Made by a program: the position numbers and the translations under genes. Under the pieces are notes generated by a model. It did no database searches and was not told where the DNA came from. It saw nothing but the letters and a program-made list of their open reading frames with translations. Shown in pieces: positions 25,150-33,775 of a DNA stretch of 36,486 nucleotides. Location of the stretch: positions 1-36,486 of the forward strand of contig JAJSLK010000058.1 in NCBI GenBank assembly GCA_021272165.1, given 5' to 3'. Source of the stretch: Methylacidiphilales bacterium. Its GTDB lineage: Bacteria; Verrucomicrobiota; Verrucomicrobiia; Methylacidiphilales; UBA1321. Numbering within the stretch: position 1 is the stretch's first letter; every line of letters starts with the position of its first letter.

Positions 25150-28100
25150 ATGCCGTCACGTGCCGTTTCTTCGTTGCCTGCGCGTTCGGGTCAGGAAAGC
25201 CCGACCCTGACCCGTCTGTTCCAGGCCCGCAGCGAGTGGGACCGCCTCTATCAGCTCAGCAACCTCCTCAAGGAAGCGCAGATCGACCTGCCCGATTTCT
25301 TCGATTCCAACATCGGCGCCACCATTTGCCGCGAGCCCGATACCGAAAAACTCGCCTGGCGCCTCGCCCGGGAAATCCATCGCCGCAACAACGGCAAGAT
25401 TCCCGCCTCGCTCCAGCCCTATCTCGACCGTCCCGATTTCGAGCAGGAAGAGCGCACACAGGAATCGGCTGCTTTCCGCAAGGAGCTTCTCGAGTGGCTC
25501 ACTGACGGCCCCGACGACACTCCCGCCCATCCCCGCCGCGAACTGCGCATTGTCTGGAAAATCGATCCCGGCTTCGATCCGCTCGAGGCCCGCGTTCAGG
25601 TCGATCTTCGTGTCAATTCCCCCAAGCTCCGCGAAGGCAGCCGCAATTTCTTTCAGGTCCGCGGCCTCTGCAACGAAGCCGCCAACCGCCCCGAGCTCTT
25701 CACCACCGAAGACCAGGTCCTCCTCCGCTGGCTCAGCGATTTCCTTCCGCTTCTCCTTACCGACAAGAACCGCTCTGCCAGCCCCTTCCTCCATGACAAC
25801 CGCAGCCTCCTCACCTGGCTGACGCAATGGGGCACCAGTGGCCGCTGTCAGTGGGAGGAGGGCTCACCGGTTGAGTTCAGCCCGCTCAGCGCCCGCATTG
25901 TTCCGCAGCTTCATCCCGCATCCGAGTCGAGTTCGGGCCGTTCCGGCGGGTCGCGCCTGGACCTCAATTTCGAGGTTGTCACCGCTGCCGGTCTCCGCGA
26001 GCCGCTTGAACACGCCCACCTCTTCCTTGCGCCCAAATCGGACCACCCCCGCCCCGAGCTCGAACTCATCTGCGTCCGCCATTGCTTCTACCGCCTCACC
26101 GAGCGCCCGCCCCGTTCCCTCATGGCCCTCGCCCTGAAAAGCGGAGTCAGCGCCGTCGACCTCGCCGCCGCCGGTCAGCTTCTGCCGCCTCTTCTGCGCC
26201 GCTATCCGCATCTCCAGCAGCAGGTCAAAGTCCATCTCCGCCAGATCCCCTCGCAGATCAAATTCTACTTCCATCTCGACGAGGATGACGCCCTCCAGAT
26301 CCGGCTCCGGGCCGATGCTCGCGAAGGCAGCTTCCACTGGGAATGGTCCGACGACGGCTGGGTCAAGACCCAGGCCCGCCATGCCGAAAAAGCCGGCGGC
26401 GATCAGGACGCCTACATCCACATCCCGCCGCCCGAGATCATTGTCCACGAAACCGCTTCCGCTCCGGCTGAACCCGCTTCCATTACCGCTTCTACCGCGC
26501 GTGATGTCGAAATCTGGGACGACGTTCCCGCCGATGCCGATACCGCCGCGGCCCTCGCCTGGCTCCGCGGATTCGAGGCTGAGCGTGGCGAACTCTGTGG
26601 CCGTCCCGACAACTCCGGCTGGTGGGTCATCCTCCAGCCCACCCGCATCCCCGCCCTGCTCCAGCATTGGAAGGACCGCTCGGCCGCCTGGACCTATTTC
26701 GCCAATCACCGTTTCCAGAACCTCATCAGCGGCAAGCGCCGCCGTTTTCCCAAGCTCAAGATTCAGTCCACCGGTATCGATTGGTTCAGCGTCCAGGCCG
26801 AATGGGAGGACGAAACCCTCGCCATGACCGAGGAGGACTGGGCCCGGCTCCATCAGAGTGACGATCCCTACATCAAACTCTCCAACGGCGCCTGGATGGA
26901 ACGCGAGGAGGCCACCGCCATGGCCGACGCTGTTACCGCCCTGGCCGAAATCGGCGTCCAGGTCGGTGCGGGCGAGCAGCAGGTCGGCGCCTGGCAGATG
27001 TCCGGCGCGCAGCAGGGCGCCTGGAAAAAACTTGAATCGCTCGTCGACGGCGAAAGCGACACTGTCATCCGCCAGCTCCGCGAGGCCGTCGTCAATTTCA
27101 AGGGCCTGCCTAGCATCGCCGTCCCCGCCGGGCTCCGCGCCGAGCTGCGGCCCTACCAGGAAACCGGCCTGCACTTCCTCGCCTACGCCTCCCGCTTCAA
27201 GCTCGGCGCGCTTCTTGCCGACGACATGGGTCTTGGCAAAACCATCCAGGCTCTCTCCTGGCTCCAGCACCTCCGGGAAGTCCAGGGCCCCGGCCCCAGC
27301 CTTGTCATCTGTCCCGCCAGCGTCGTCTTCAACTGGCATCGCGAGGCCCAGCAGTTCGTCCCCGACCAGAAAGTCCTTCTCCTCACTGCCGGCGAACATC
27401 GGCACAGCCTTCGCCAGGAAATTCCCCAGCACGATCTCGTCGTCACCAACTACGCGCTCCTGCGCCGCGACCTCGCCGCCCTCCAGAAATTTGCCTTCCG
27501 CGCCATCATCCTCGACGAGGCCCAGAACATCAAAAATCCCGAGTCGATGGTTGCCCGCGCCGCCAAGGCCCTCAAAGCCGACCACAAGCTTGCCCTCACC
27601 GGCACGCCGCTCGAAAACCGCCTCCTCGATCTCTGGAGCATCATGGAATTCGTCCATCCCGGCTACCTGCCCGAGCGCGGAAAATTCCTCGACCAGTACG
27701 ACCGCGGCGCTTCCCAGCCCGCCCGCGCCCTTCTCTCCAGCCGCATGCGGCCCGTCATGCTCCGCCGCCTGAAACGGCAGGTCGCGCAGGATTTGCCCGA
27801 CCGCATCGAGGAACGGCTCGACTGCGAACTCACCCCCGGCCAGCGCAAATTCTACCTCGCCGAGCTTCAGCGCAGCCGCCAGGCCATCTCCACGCTCGAC
27901 CCCGCCGCCGGCCAGTCGCGCATGCACGTTCTCGCCGCCCTCACCCGCCTGCGCCAGATCTGCTGCCATCCCATGCTTGCGGGCGGTAAGAAAAACCTCG
28001 GCTCCGGCAAGACCGCCTCGCTTTTCGAGGTGCTTGAGCCCCTTTACGCCGGCGGCCACAAGGTCCTCGTCTTTTCCCAGTTCGTCGAGATGCTCAAAAT

Positions 28101-28542
28101 TCTCAAGACCGAGCTCGAGGAACGCGGCCGCCCCTACTTCATGCTCACCGGCCAGACCACCCAGCGCGGCGAGGTCGTCGAGGCCTTCCACGCTTGCAAG
28201 GAACCGGCCATCTTTCTCCTTTCGCTCAAGGCCGCCGGAACCGGACTCAATCTCACCTCCGCCAGCTACGTCGTTCTCTACGATCCCTGGTGGAACCCCG
28301 CCGTCGAGGCCCAGGCCATCGATCGTACCCACCGCATCGGCCAGGACCGCACCGTCATCGCCTACCGCCTCGTCACCCGAGGCACCGTCGAGGAAAAAAT
28401 CTGGCGTCTCCAGCAAAGCAAGGCCCAGCTCGCCCAGGACGTCCTTGGCGAGGAAGGCTTCACCGGCAGTCTCTCCAAGGCTGATTTCGATTATCTCCTC
28501 GAGGACACCTCGGAGGAACTCGAAGCGTCCGCCGAAAGCTGA
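25150..28542 (+). CDS. SNF2-family helicase/ATPase
   Basis: This protein of about 1130 residues has a C-terminal SNF2 ATPase of roughly 470 residues. Motif I is DDMGLGKT with Lys697, motif Ia ICPASVVFNW, motif II LDEAQNIKN with Asp789-Glu790, and motif III LTGTPLENRL. Motifs V-VI are SLKAAGTGLNLTSA and DRTHRIGQDRT. DEAQ replaces the more common DEAH, as in many bacterial SNF2 proteins. The first 650 or so residues are not assigned; they are acidic and Trp/Arg-rich, probably a bacterial SNF2-associated substrate-binding region. It likely translocates on DNA to remodel protein-DNA complexes or polymerase. I chose ATG 25150; a TTG two codons upstream is possible. It stands alone, divergent from the nucleoside hydrolase gene. 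Confidence 0.92.
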   Translation: MPSRAVSSLPARSGQESPTLTRLFQARSEWDRLYQLSNLLKEAQIDLPDFFDSNIGATICREPDTEKLAWRLAREIHRRNNGKIPASLQPYLDRPDFEQEERTQESAAFRKELLEWLTDGPDDTPAHPRRELRIVWKIDPGFDPLEARVQVDLRVNSPKLREGSRNFFQVRGLCNEAANRPELFTTEDQVLLRWLSDFLPLLLTDKNRSASPFLHDNRSLLTWLTQWGTSGRCQWEEGSPVEFSPLSARIVPQLHPASESSSGRSGGSRLDLNFEVVTAAGLREPLEHAHLFLAPKSDHPRPELELICVRHCFYRLTERPPRSLMALALKSGVSAVDLAAAGQLLPPLLRRYPHLQQQVKVHLRQIPSQIKFYFHLDEDDALQIRLRADAREGSFHWEWSDDGWVKTQARHAEKAGGDQDAYIHIPPPEIIVHETASAPAEPASITASTARDVEIWDDVPADADTAAALAWLRGFEAERGELCGRPDNSGWWVILQPTRIPALLQHWKDRSAAWTYFANHRFQNLISGKRRRFPKLKIQSTGIDWFSVQAEWEDETLAMTEEDWARLHQSDDPYIKLSNGAWMEREEATAMADAVTALAEIGVQVGAGEQQVGAWQMSGAQQGAWKKLESLVDGESDTVIRQLREAVVNFKGLPSIAVPAGLRAELRPYQETGLHFLAYASRFKLGALLADDMGLGKTIQALSWLQHLREVQGPGPSLVICPASVVFNWHREAQQFVPDQKVLLLTAGEHRHSLRQEIPQHDLVVTNYALLRRDLAALQKFAFRAIILDEAQNIKNPESMVARAAKALKADHKLALTGTPLENRLLDLWSIMEFVHPGYLPERGKFLDQYDRGASQPARALLSSRMRPVMLRRLKRQVAQDLPDRIEERLDCELTPGQRKFYLAELQRSRQAISTLDPAAGQSRMHVLAALTRLRQICCHPMLAGGKKNLGSGKTASLFEVLEPLYAGGHKVLVFSQFVEMLKILKTELEERGRPYFMLTGQTTQRGEVVEAFHACKEPAIFLLSLKAAGTGLNLTSASYVVLYDPWWNPAVEAQAIDRTHRIGQDRTVIAYRLVTRGTVEEKIWRLQQSKAQLAQDVLGEEGFTGSLSKADFDYLLEDTSEELEASAES

Positions 28543-28626
28543 TTTGCCGCGAATCTGGCTTCTGGCAGCCGTCGACCGCCGGATGACAGCCTGGTGGGAC
28601 TTCATTCCGCGAACCCTCCGAATTAA

Positions 28627-28653
28627 ATCCTGTTCATCCCGTTAATCCTGTCC
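28627..28653 (+). repeat. Three 9-base tandem units directly upstream of tmk
   Basis: ATCCTGTTC, ATCCCGTTA and ATCCTGTCC follow one another without a gap, 12 bases before the tmk start. This ATCCTGTTAATCCTGTC type of repeat is, from memory, common between genes in several Verrucomicrobia and Planctomycetes genomes. Confidence 0.6.
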
Positions 28654-28665
28654 AAAATCCGGTAT

Positions 28666-29322
28666 ATGTCCGTGCCACTTTCCCGCTTCATTTCCCTTGA
28701 AGGCGGCGAGGCCGTCGGCAAATCGACCCAGATCGACCGCCTTGCCCGGCGGCTCACCGACCTTGGCCAGAAGGTCCTCATCACTCGCGAGCCCGGCGGC
28801 ACGCCCCTTGGCGAATCGATCCGCCATCTCCTCAAGCACTCGCCCGAGGGAAGGGGAATGACGCCTTACACCGAACTCCTCCTTTTCCTCGCCAGCCGCT
28901 CCGAGCTCGTTCGCAAGGTCATCACTCCCGCGCTCGATCGCGGCTCCTGGGTCTTGAGCGACCGCTTCCTCGATTCCACCACCGTCTATCAGGGCGCCGG
29001 CCGCCAGCTCCCCATGGAGATCGTCGAGCGCGTCAACGCCTTCGCCGTCGGTCCCTGTGTTCCCGGCCTCACCCTCGTCCTCGACCTCGAGCCCGAAGCC
29101 GCCCGCGAGCGCCAGATTCGCCGTTCCCATCCTCCCGGCAGCGGCTCCTTTGATCGCATGGAAGCCGAGCCGGTCGATTTCTTCCAGCGTGTCCGCGGCG
29201 GCTATCTCGAGCTCGCCAAGCTCCATCCCCAGCGCATCAAAATCGTCTCCGCCGCCGGTTCCATCGACGACACCGCTCAATCCATCTGGCACGAAGTTTC
29301 CCGCGCCTTCGATCTGAAATAA
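28666..29322 (+). CDS. tmk: Thymidylate kinase
   Basis: This 218-residue kinase phosphorylates dTMP to dTDP for DNA synthesis. The P-loop is EGGEAVGKST (12-21). REPGGTPLGESIR is the conserved DR-E/REPGG thymidine-binding segment. LSDRFLDSTTVYQGAGR carries the DR motif. The LID region follows after LDLEPEAARERQIRR. Length is typical. It precedes holB on the same strand, as in many bacteria, but here the two are separated by about 370 bases of repeats and gene debris. Confidence 0.96.
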   Translation: MSVPLSRFISLEGGEAVGKSTQIDRLARRLTDLGQKVLITREPGGTPLGESIRHLLKHSPEGRGMTPYTELLLFLASRSELVRKVITPALDRGSWVLSDRFLDSTTVYQGAGRQLPMEIVERVNAFAVGPCVPGLTLVLDLEPEAARERQIRRSHPPGSGSFDRMEAEPVDFFQRVRGGYLELAKLHPQRIKIVSAAGSIDDTAQSIWHEVSRAFDLK

Positions 29323-29445
29323 GCCGGTGGCCGTTGGTAGCCGCCGATGTCCCCATCGGCGGAGTCTTTATTTTGCCTCGTTCCAAAACTCCATTTGGGA
29401 ACGCAGTTGCGGCGGCAACTCCATTGCCGGCCTAACCCACTAATA
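29323..29445. repeat. Composite hairpin repeats between tmk and holB
   Basis: GGTAG followed by CCGCCGATG-TCCC-CATCGGCGG (29341-29362, 9-bp perfect stem) is the second copy of the CGCCGATG hairpin. CGTTCC...GGAACG (29379-29403) is the second copy of the CTCGTTC hairpin, and CAGTTGCGGCGGCAACTCC follows. The order and orientation are the same as at 24097-24165. Confidence 0.7.
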
Positions 29446-29607
29446 TTACCCTTCAGGCGCAAACTTCATACCCTTCACAAGCGGATTGCAGAACACATTC
29501 CCTGTCACCGTATCGGTAATCGGATGTCCAAAAATTCGCACGTTCTCGAACGTCATATTCCTCGCCTCGTGCGTCGCGTCGAAACACTCGGGAAGGCAAC
29601 ATCGGTC
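29446..29607 (-). pseudogene. C-terminal remnant of a carbohydrate-active enzyme or beta-helix protein
   Basis: On the minus strand a frame of 53 codons is open between stops. It reads CFDATHEARNMTFENVRI, then FGHPITDTVTGNVFCN and PLVKGMKFAPEG, and ends at TAA 29446-29448. This pattern (a NVTFEN-type strand, a short loop, a last strand ending in a V.G..F motif) is typical of the last strands of secreted glycosidases and parallel beta-helix enzymes such as GH28-like proteins. There is no start, no signal peptide and no body of the gene, so it is a decayed fragment. The exact family is inferred from pattern only. Confidence 0.45.
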
Positions 29608-29693
29608 TCATGGTGCACCTATGATGTAATGCGCAAGAGCAACGCAAAGTTTTTAATGTCGCGGCAAATAAGGGCTGGCAGTAGCTTGGTAAC

Positions 29694-30551
29694 ATGCCAT
29701 TCCGTGCGGAAGAACTTCGCCAGCGCTTTGCCGCCAGCATTGAAAAAGGCCGCATGGGCCATTCCTACCTGCTGACTGGCGATCGTTCCGACGCCCTCGA
29801 GAACCTCGCCCTCAGCCTCGCCGGGCAGGTCCTCGGCGCCGCGCCCGGTGACCATCCCGATTTTCATTCCATCCGCCCCGAATCGAAATCGCGCCACATC
29901 ACCGTCGAGCAGGTCCGCGAACTCGAGCGCGAGCTCTACCTCCGCCCCTTCCTCGCTCCGCTGAAAGTCGCCGTCATCTTCGACGCGGAACGCATGTGCC
30001 TCGGCGCGGCCAGCGCCGCCAACGCCTTCCTCAAGACCCTCGAGGAACCTCCCGCCCACACCCTCATCCTTCTCACCTCCGGCCGCCCGGCCATGCTCCT
30101 GCCCACCATCATCTCCCGCTGCCTCCGGCTCGATCTTGGTTTCGACGACTTTGATTCCACGGCTGTCGCCGCCCCGGCCTGGCTTTGCCGCTGGCACGAC
30201 TCCCATCCCGCTCCCACCCTCCGCGCTTATGCCCGCGCCCAGATTCTGCACGAACACTGGGCCGGCATTCGCGAAGCCGCCGAAACCCGCTTCAAGGAAA
30301 ATGCCGGTGAGGTCGAGGAGGATGTCGCCAAGGCCCTTGTTGAAGCCGAATTCCAGCTTGGCCGCCAGGAATCGATCGCCCAGCTCCAGCGCTGGATCTG
30401 GCGCCGTGCGGAAAATGTCGCCGACTCGACCGAACCGGAACGCCTCCGCGCCGTCAAAGCCCTCGAGGAACTCCAGACCTCGCTCGCCCAGAACCTCGAT
30501 GCCCATCTTGCCGTCGAGGTCGCCTGCCTTCGCATCGAAGGGTTGATTTAA
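29694..30551 (+). CDS. holB: DNA polymerase III delta-prime subunit
   Basis: This 285-residue AAA+ clamp-loader protein is related to HolB/DnaX. GHSYLLTGDRSDALENLALSLAGQVL is the opening ATPase-like segment with a degenerate P-loop, as expected for the inactive delta-prime. HPDFHSIRPESKSRHITVEQVRELER, KVAVIFDAERM, ANAFLKTLEEPPAHTLILLTS and TIISRCLRLDL (sensor SRC) are family signatures. It helps load the sliding clamp at the fork. It lies downstream of tmk, the usual neighbourhood. Its stop overlaps the convergent vapC stop by 3 bases (30549-30551 versus 30548-30550 share two). Confidence 0.9.
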   Translation: MPFRAEELRQRFAASIEKGRMGHSYLLTGDRSDALENLALSLAGQVLGAAPGDHPDFHSIRPESKSRHITVEQVRELERELYLRPFLAPLKVAVIFDAERMCLGAASAANAFLKTLEEPPAHTLILLTSGRPAMLLPTIISRCLRLDLGFDDFDSTAVAAPAWLCRWHDSHPAPTLRAYARAQILHEHWAGIREAAETRFKENAGEVEEDVAKALVEAEFQLGRQESIAQLQRWIWRRAENVADSTEPERLRAVKALEELQTSLAQNLDAHLAVEVACLRIEGLI

Positions 30552-30907
30552 TAGGGGATCCGTACCTGCGGGTCATGACGTGGAAAATCGCGGTGGTTGC
30601 GTGTGACAAATAAAAGTCCATGGACCCGCGCCGTGGCCAGAATGATGGCATCGGGAAGTTTAAGGCGTGTGCGTTGTCGGAGGGAAATGGTTTCCCGGCT
30701 TACGGCTTCATCCACTTCGAACAATTCAAAGTCACTTAACAGGGATCTTCTTCGGGCTTCGATTTCGGTTGTTCTCGCGCCGGTCAGAAACTCGATCCAG
30801 ACAATTCGTGAAACCGATAGTTTGTCGTACCTCGCCAGTTCTTGAACGGCCGCCTCGACTCCATGGACGCAGTCCACCAGAATGTTGGTATCAATAATCG
30901 CCTTCAT
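30548..30907 (-). CDS. vapC: VapC-type PIN-domain toxin
   Basis: This 119-residue PIN-domain endoribonuclease has all the catalytic acids: Asp6 (IIDTNIL), Glu39 (WIEFL), Asp86 (LPDAIILATA) and Asp107 (TRNHRDF). Such toxins cut tRNA or rRNA when freed from their antitoxin. I chose ATG 30907 because the family begins with this DTN motif; the longer frame upstream overlaps the whole antitoxin gene. The start lies 17 bases inside the antitoxin gene, the usual coupled arrangement. It converges on holB, with the two stop codons overlapping. Confidence 0.92.
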   Translation of the reverse strand: MKAIIDTNILVDCVHGVEAAVQELARYDKLSVSRIVWIEFLTGARTTEIEARRRSLLSDFELFEVDEAVSRETISLRQRTRLKLPDAIILATARVHGLLFVTRNHRDFPRHDPQVRIPY

Positions 30908-31148
30908 TTGCGCGATGATCCCATTCGGCCCGAAGTTTGCGGACGTATTCGACCGAATTAAATCCCTTAGGCATCTTTTCGCTGCCAAACGCCGGATGCT
31001 TGAGCCAGTCAATCTTCTTCTTTTTCCGCATTGGAAGATAGGTCGCGACCGCCTCGCGCACCGCGGCGGCGCGCGAAATGCCCTTGCCCTTGGCGTAGGC
31101 GTCCAGGGCCGCAATCTGTTCCTTCGGCAGGTCCACGATCGTTCGCAC
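30891..31148 (-). CDS. vapB: Ribbon-helix-helix antitoxin of the VapBC pair
   Basis: This 85-residue protein has an N-terminal ribbon-helix-helix (MRTIVDLPKEQIAALDAYAKGKGISRAAAVREAVATYL, residues 1-38) and a basic/aromatic tail (KKKKIDWLKHPAFG...YVRKLRAEWDHR). The tail probably wraps and blocks the PIN toxin. The gene precedes and overlaps vapC. Like other antitoxins, it should bind its own promoter; a dyad-like ATATCG...CGATATCAC stretch lies just upstream (about 31150-31170, ACGATATCGTGCCGTGATATCGT). Confidence 0.9.
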   Translation of the reverse strand: MRTIVDLPKEQIAALDAYAKGKGISRAAAVREAVATYLPMRKKKKIDWLKHPAFGSEKMPKGFNSVEYVRKLRAEWDHRANEGDY

Positions 31149-31171
31149 GACGATATCGTGCCGTGATATCG
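31149..31171. promoter_or_regulatory. Direct/inverted repeat upstream of vapBC, candidate operator
   Basis: Next to the antitoxin start the sequence holds ACGATATCGTG and CGTGATATCGT, two GATATC-centred palindromic half-sites 12 bases apart. Ribbon-helix-helix antitoxins commonly bind such paired sites for autoregulation. This is inferred from sequence and position. Confidence 0.45.
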
Positions 31172-31185
31172 TCAGGCTGTCAATG

Positions 31186-32784
31186 TCACCCCGGCCTCAG
31201 CACGGTGTCGCTCGGCGGATGACTCTCGTCCAGTTCGGGATAATCGAGCGTGAAATGGAGTCCGCGGCTCTCGTGCCGGCTCAGTGCGCAATCCACGATC
31301 AATGACGCCACCAGCACCAGGTTTCGGAGTTCGACCAGGTCACACGTGATCTTGTAGTTCCAGTAGTAATCCTGCACCTCGCTGCTCAGGCTCCGCAACC
31401 GGCTTGCCGCCCGCTGCAACCGCTTCGTCGTCCGCACAATCCCCACGTAGTCCCACATCAGTTGCCGGATCTCCCGCCAGTTGTGATAAATCACCACCAG
31501 CTCATCCGGATCCTGCGCCGAGCCGCTCTCCCACTGCGGAATGTTCTTCTGCCGCGGCGGCGCCTTTTCTTCCTTCACCGCTTCCGCCGCCCGGTGCGCC
31601 ACCACCAGCGCCTCCAGCAGCGAATTACTCGCCAGCCGGTTCGCTCCGTGTAGCCCCGTGCAAGCCACTTCGCCCACTGCCCAAAGCCCCCGCAACTCCG
31701 TCCGCCCGTCCGGCGCCGTCACCACGCCGCCACACTGGTAATGCGCCGACGGCACCACCGGGATCGGTTGCAAGGCCATATCAATCCCGCATTCCAGGCA
31801 CTTCGCATAAATCGCCGGAAACCGTTTCTGCAAAAATTCCCGGCTCTGATGCGTGATGTCCAGGTAGACGCATTCCGCGCCCGTCTTCTTGATCTCCGCG
31901 TCAATGGCCCGCGCCACGATGTCCCGCGGCGCCAGCGATTTCAGCGGATGCACCTCGTCCATGAACGCACGCCCCGCCCCGTTGCGCAGGATGCCGCCTT
32001 CGCCCCGCACCGCTTCACTGATCAAAAACGACTGTGCCTTCGGATGGAACAAACACGTCGGGTGAAACTGGATGAACTCCATGTTCGCCACCGGCACGCC
32101 CGCGCGATAGGCCATCGCCACGCCGTCCCCCGTCGCGATGCTCGGGTTCGTCGTGTAGAGATAAACCTTCCCGCAACCGCCCGTCGCCAGCAGCACGTGC
32201 CCCGCCGCGAACGTCTCCACCTGACCCGATTCCACATCCAGCACATAAACGCCGAGGCACCGATTCTCCGTGCTAAACCCCAGCTTCCGCCGCGTGATCA
32301 GATCGATGGCCGCGTGATTCTCGAACAGCTCCACATTCGGGTGCAGCGCCAGCGCCGTCAGCAGCGCCGTCTCGATCTCCCGCCCCGTCACATCCTTCGC
32401 ATGCAGAATCCGCCGCTTCGAATGTCCTCCCTCCTTGCCCAGATCAAGTTCATGAGCGCGCCCATTCTCCCGCTCGCTGAACGACATTCCCAGCTTGATC
32501 AATTCCCGGATCCGCGCCGGGCCCTCCTCCACGATTCCCCGCACCACGTCCTCGCGGCAAAGACCCGCGCCGCATTCCAGCGTGTCGCGCACATGCAGAT
32601 CGAACGTGTCCTCATCCGACGTGACGCAGGCGATGCCACCCTGCGCGTAATTTGTGTTCGAATCGGCGCGGTTCTTCTTCGTGATCAGCGCCACCGACCC
32701 CTTCTCAGCCACATTCAGAGCAAAAGTCAGCCCCGCAATGCCCGAGCCCAGCACCACGTAATCGTACCGCCGGTTTGTCGCCAT
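31186..32784 (-). CDS. nadB: L-aspartate oxidase
   Basis: This 532-residue flavoprotein oxidises L-aspartate to iminoaspartate, the first step of NAD synthesis. The FAD-binding loop is GSGIAG (13-18) in YDYVVLGSGIAGLTFAL. SNTNYAQGGIAC, FIQFHPTCLF, and the C-terminal GLHGANRLASNSLLEALV are signatures of the family. They distinguish it, with gene length, from fumarate reductase/succinate dehydrogenase flavoproteins. nadA and nadC are not in view. It starts at 32784 and is transcribed away from the gene at 33128. Confidence 0.95.
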   Translation of the reverse strand: MATNRRYDYVVLGSGIAGLTFALNVAEKGSVALITKKNRADSNTNYAQGGIACVTSDEDTFDLHVRDTLECGAGLCREDVVRGIVEEGPARIRELIKLGMSFSERENGRAHELDLGKEGGHSKRRILHAKDVTGREIETALLTALALHPNVELFENHAAIDLITRRKLGFSTENRCLGVYVLDVESGQVETFAAGHVLLATGGCGKVYLYTTNPSIATGDGVAMAYRAGVPVANMEFIQFHPTCLFHPKAQSFLISEAVRGEGGILRNGAGRAFMDEVHPLKSLAPRDIVARAIDAEIKKTGAECVYLDITHQSREFLQKRFPAIYAKCLECGIDMALQPIPVVPSAHYQCGGVVTAPDGRTELRGLWAVGEVACTGLHGANRLASNSLLEALVVAHRAAEAVKEEKAPPRQKNIPQWESGSAQDPDELVVIYHNWREIRQLMWDYVGIVRTTKRLQRAASRLRSLSSEVQDYYWNYKITCDLVELRNLVLVASLIVDCALSRHESRGLHFTLDYPELDESHPPSDTVLRPG

Positions 32785-33127
32785 GGGCTAACCTGCTCCA
32801 AACTCCGCCCCCGCGCCAATCCAAAATCGCTTCGGTCACCTCGGCGTGCGCATCATGGGTAGACGCCGATGTCCTATCGGCGGAAAATCGCGTCAACGCC
32901 TAAGATTCTCGTCATCCTGAGCGGAGGCGAGCCTTGTTGCCCGGTTGGGAAAAAGGCTGGCTCGAGCGCAGTCGAAGGAACTTCCTCCTCGATCAGAACG
33001 TTCGTTTTGTTGGCGCATAGCGCTTTGATATTCACTCGCGGTTGATCGCCCCCCCCATCCTCAATTCCGTCTCTTTTTTGGTCCGTCTCCCGGTTGTCGA
33101 CCTGCTTTTCCTGGTCTATTTTGCCCC
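32785..33127. repeat. Intergenic repeat stretch upstream of nadB
   Basis: No gene is visible. GGTAGACGCCGATGTCC plus TATCGGCGGA (32859-32884; 7-bp stem plus a G-T pair) is the third copy of the CGCCGATG hairpin. GTCATCCTGAGCGGAGGCGAG...GGCTCGAGCGCAGTCGAAGG (about 32912-32979) is a REP-like pair of the 'CATCCTGAGC/GCAGTCGAAGGA' kind. Promoters for nadB and for the gene at 33128 should lie at the two ends, but I cannot point to them. Confidence 0.6.
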
Positions 33128-33775
33128 ATGCCGGCCTCGACCACCCACGCCCTCGACTTTAATCAGGAAGTCATCGTCACTCAGCGCCCCGGCGAAAGCC
33201 TAGCCCTCGTCGATCCCGAGACCTACCCCTCCTTCATTGGCGCCAAGGCCGACCGCCTCGATCTCATGGCCCACCTCCACGACCAGGCTCTCGCCCTCAG
33301 CGCCTTCTCCTGGCTCGTCAAAAACCGGGCCATCAAGCTCCGCGTTGTTGTCACCGGCGACCACCGGGCCATGGAACGCCTCACCTTCTCCAATCGTCCG
33401 CCCTCCGCCTCCGGCACCCTCCGCACCTTCGGCCGTCTTTGCCTCGTGGGACACGACCGGCTCCTCGATTGCGCCCGCCATCGCAAATACACTCTCTTCA
33501 CCGGCGGCGACATCCCGCGCGGCGGCCGTCCCCAACTTTTCCAGGTCCCTTCCGGCATCTACTACGCCCTGGTCTATTACCACTTCCCCTATCCCGACGG
33601 GGCACGCCCCGGCTACACCCGAAACTCCGACCGGGAAACCGATTACACCGTCTTCCTGCACCACTATCCCCATCCGCCGCCCCGCGTCGCCCCCGTCCGC
33701 CTCCACAGCAACTTCCTCTCCCAACTCGATGGCGCCGAATCCGCCATCACCTCCCACTATCCTCGGCCCACCTGA
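33128..33775 (+). CDS. Hypothetical protein, unrecognised
   Basis: This 215-residue soluble protein has codon use like its neighbours and a clear ATG, but I do not recognise the family. There is no signal peptide and no membrane segment. The middle (HLHDQALALSAFSWLVKNRAIKLRVVVTGDHRAME) looks like helix-strand alpha/beta structure. The C-terminal half is rich in Tyr, His and Pro (YYALVYYHFPYPDGARPGYTRNSDRETDYTVFLHHYPHPPP), suggesting a beta-rich fold. It stands alone between nadB and the ribosomal str operon. It is probably a lineage-specific protein. Confidence 0.7.
   Translation: MPASTTHALDFNQEVIVTQRPGESLALVDPETYPSFIGAKADRLDLMAHLHDQALALSAFSWLVKNRAIKLRVVVTGDHRAMERLTFSNRPPSASGTLRTFGRLCLVGHDRLLDCARHRKYTLFTGGDIPRGGRPQLFQVPSGIYYALVYYHFPYPDGARPGYTRNSDRETDYTVFLHHYPHPPPRVAPVRLHSNFLSQLDGAESAITSHYPRPT

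Noticed and set aside
25864..28605. 913-codon open frame antisense to the SNF2 gene
   Set aside because: It is Ala/Gly/Glu/Asp-rich with no motifs, and the plus strand carries all SNF2 motifs. Long antisense frames are expected in GC-rich genes with strongly biased third positions.
30908..31114. Longer vapC start
   Set aside because: The extra 69 codons overlap nearly all of the antitoxin gene in another frame, and PIN proteins start with the DTN motif found at ATG 30907.
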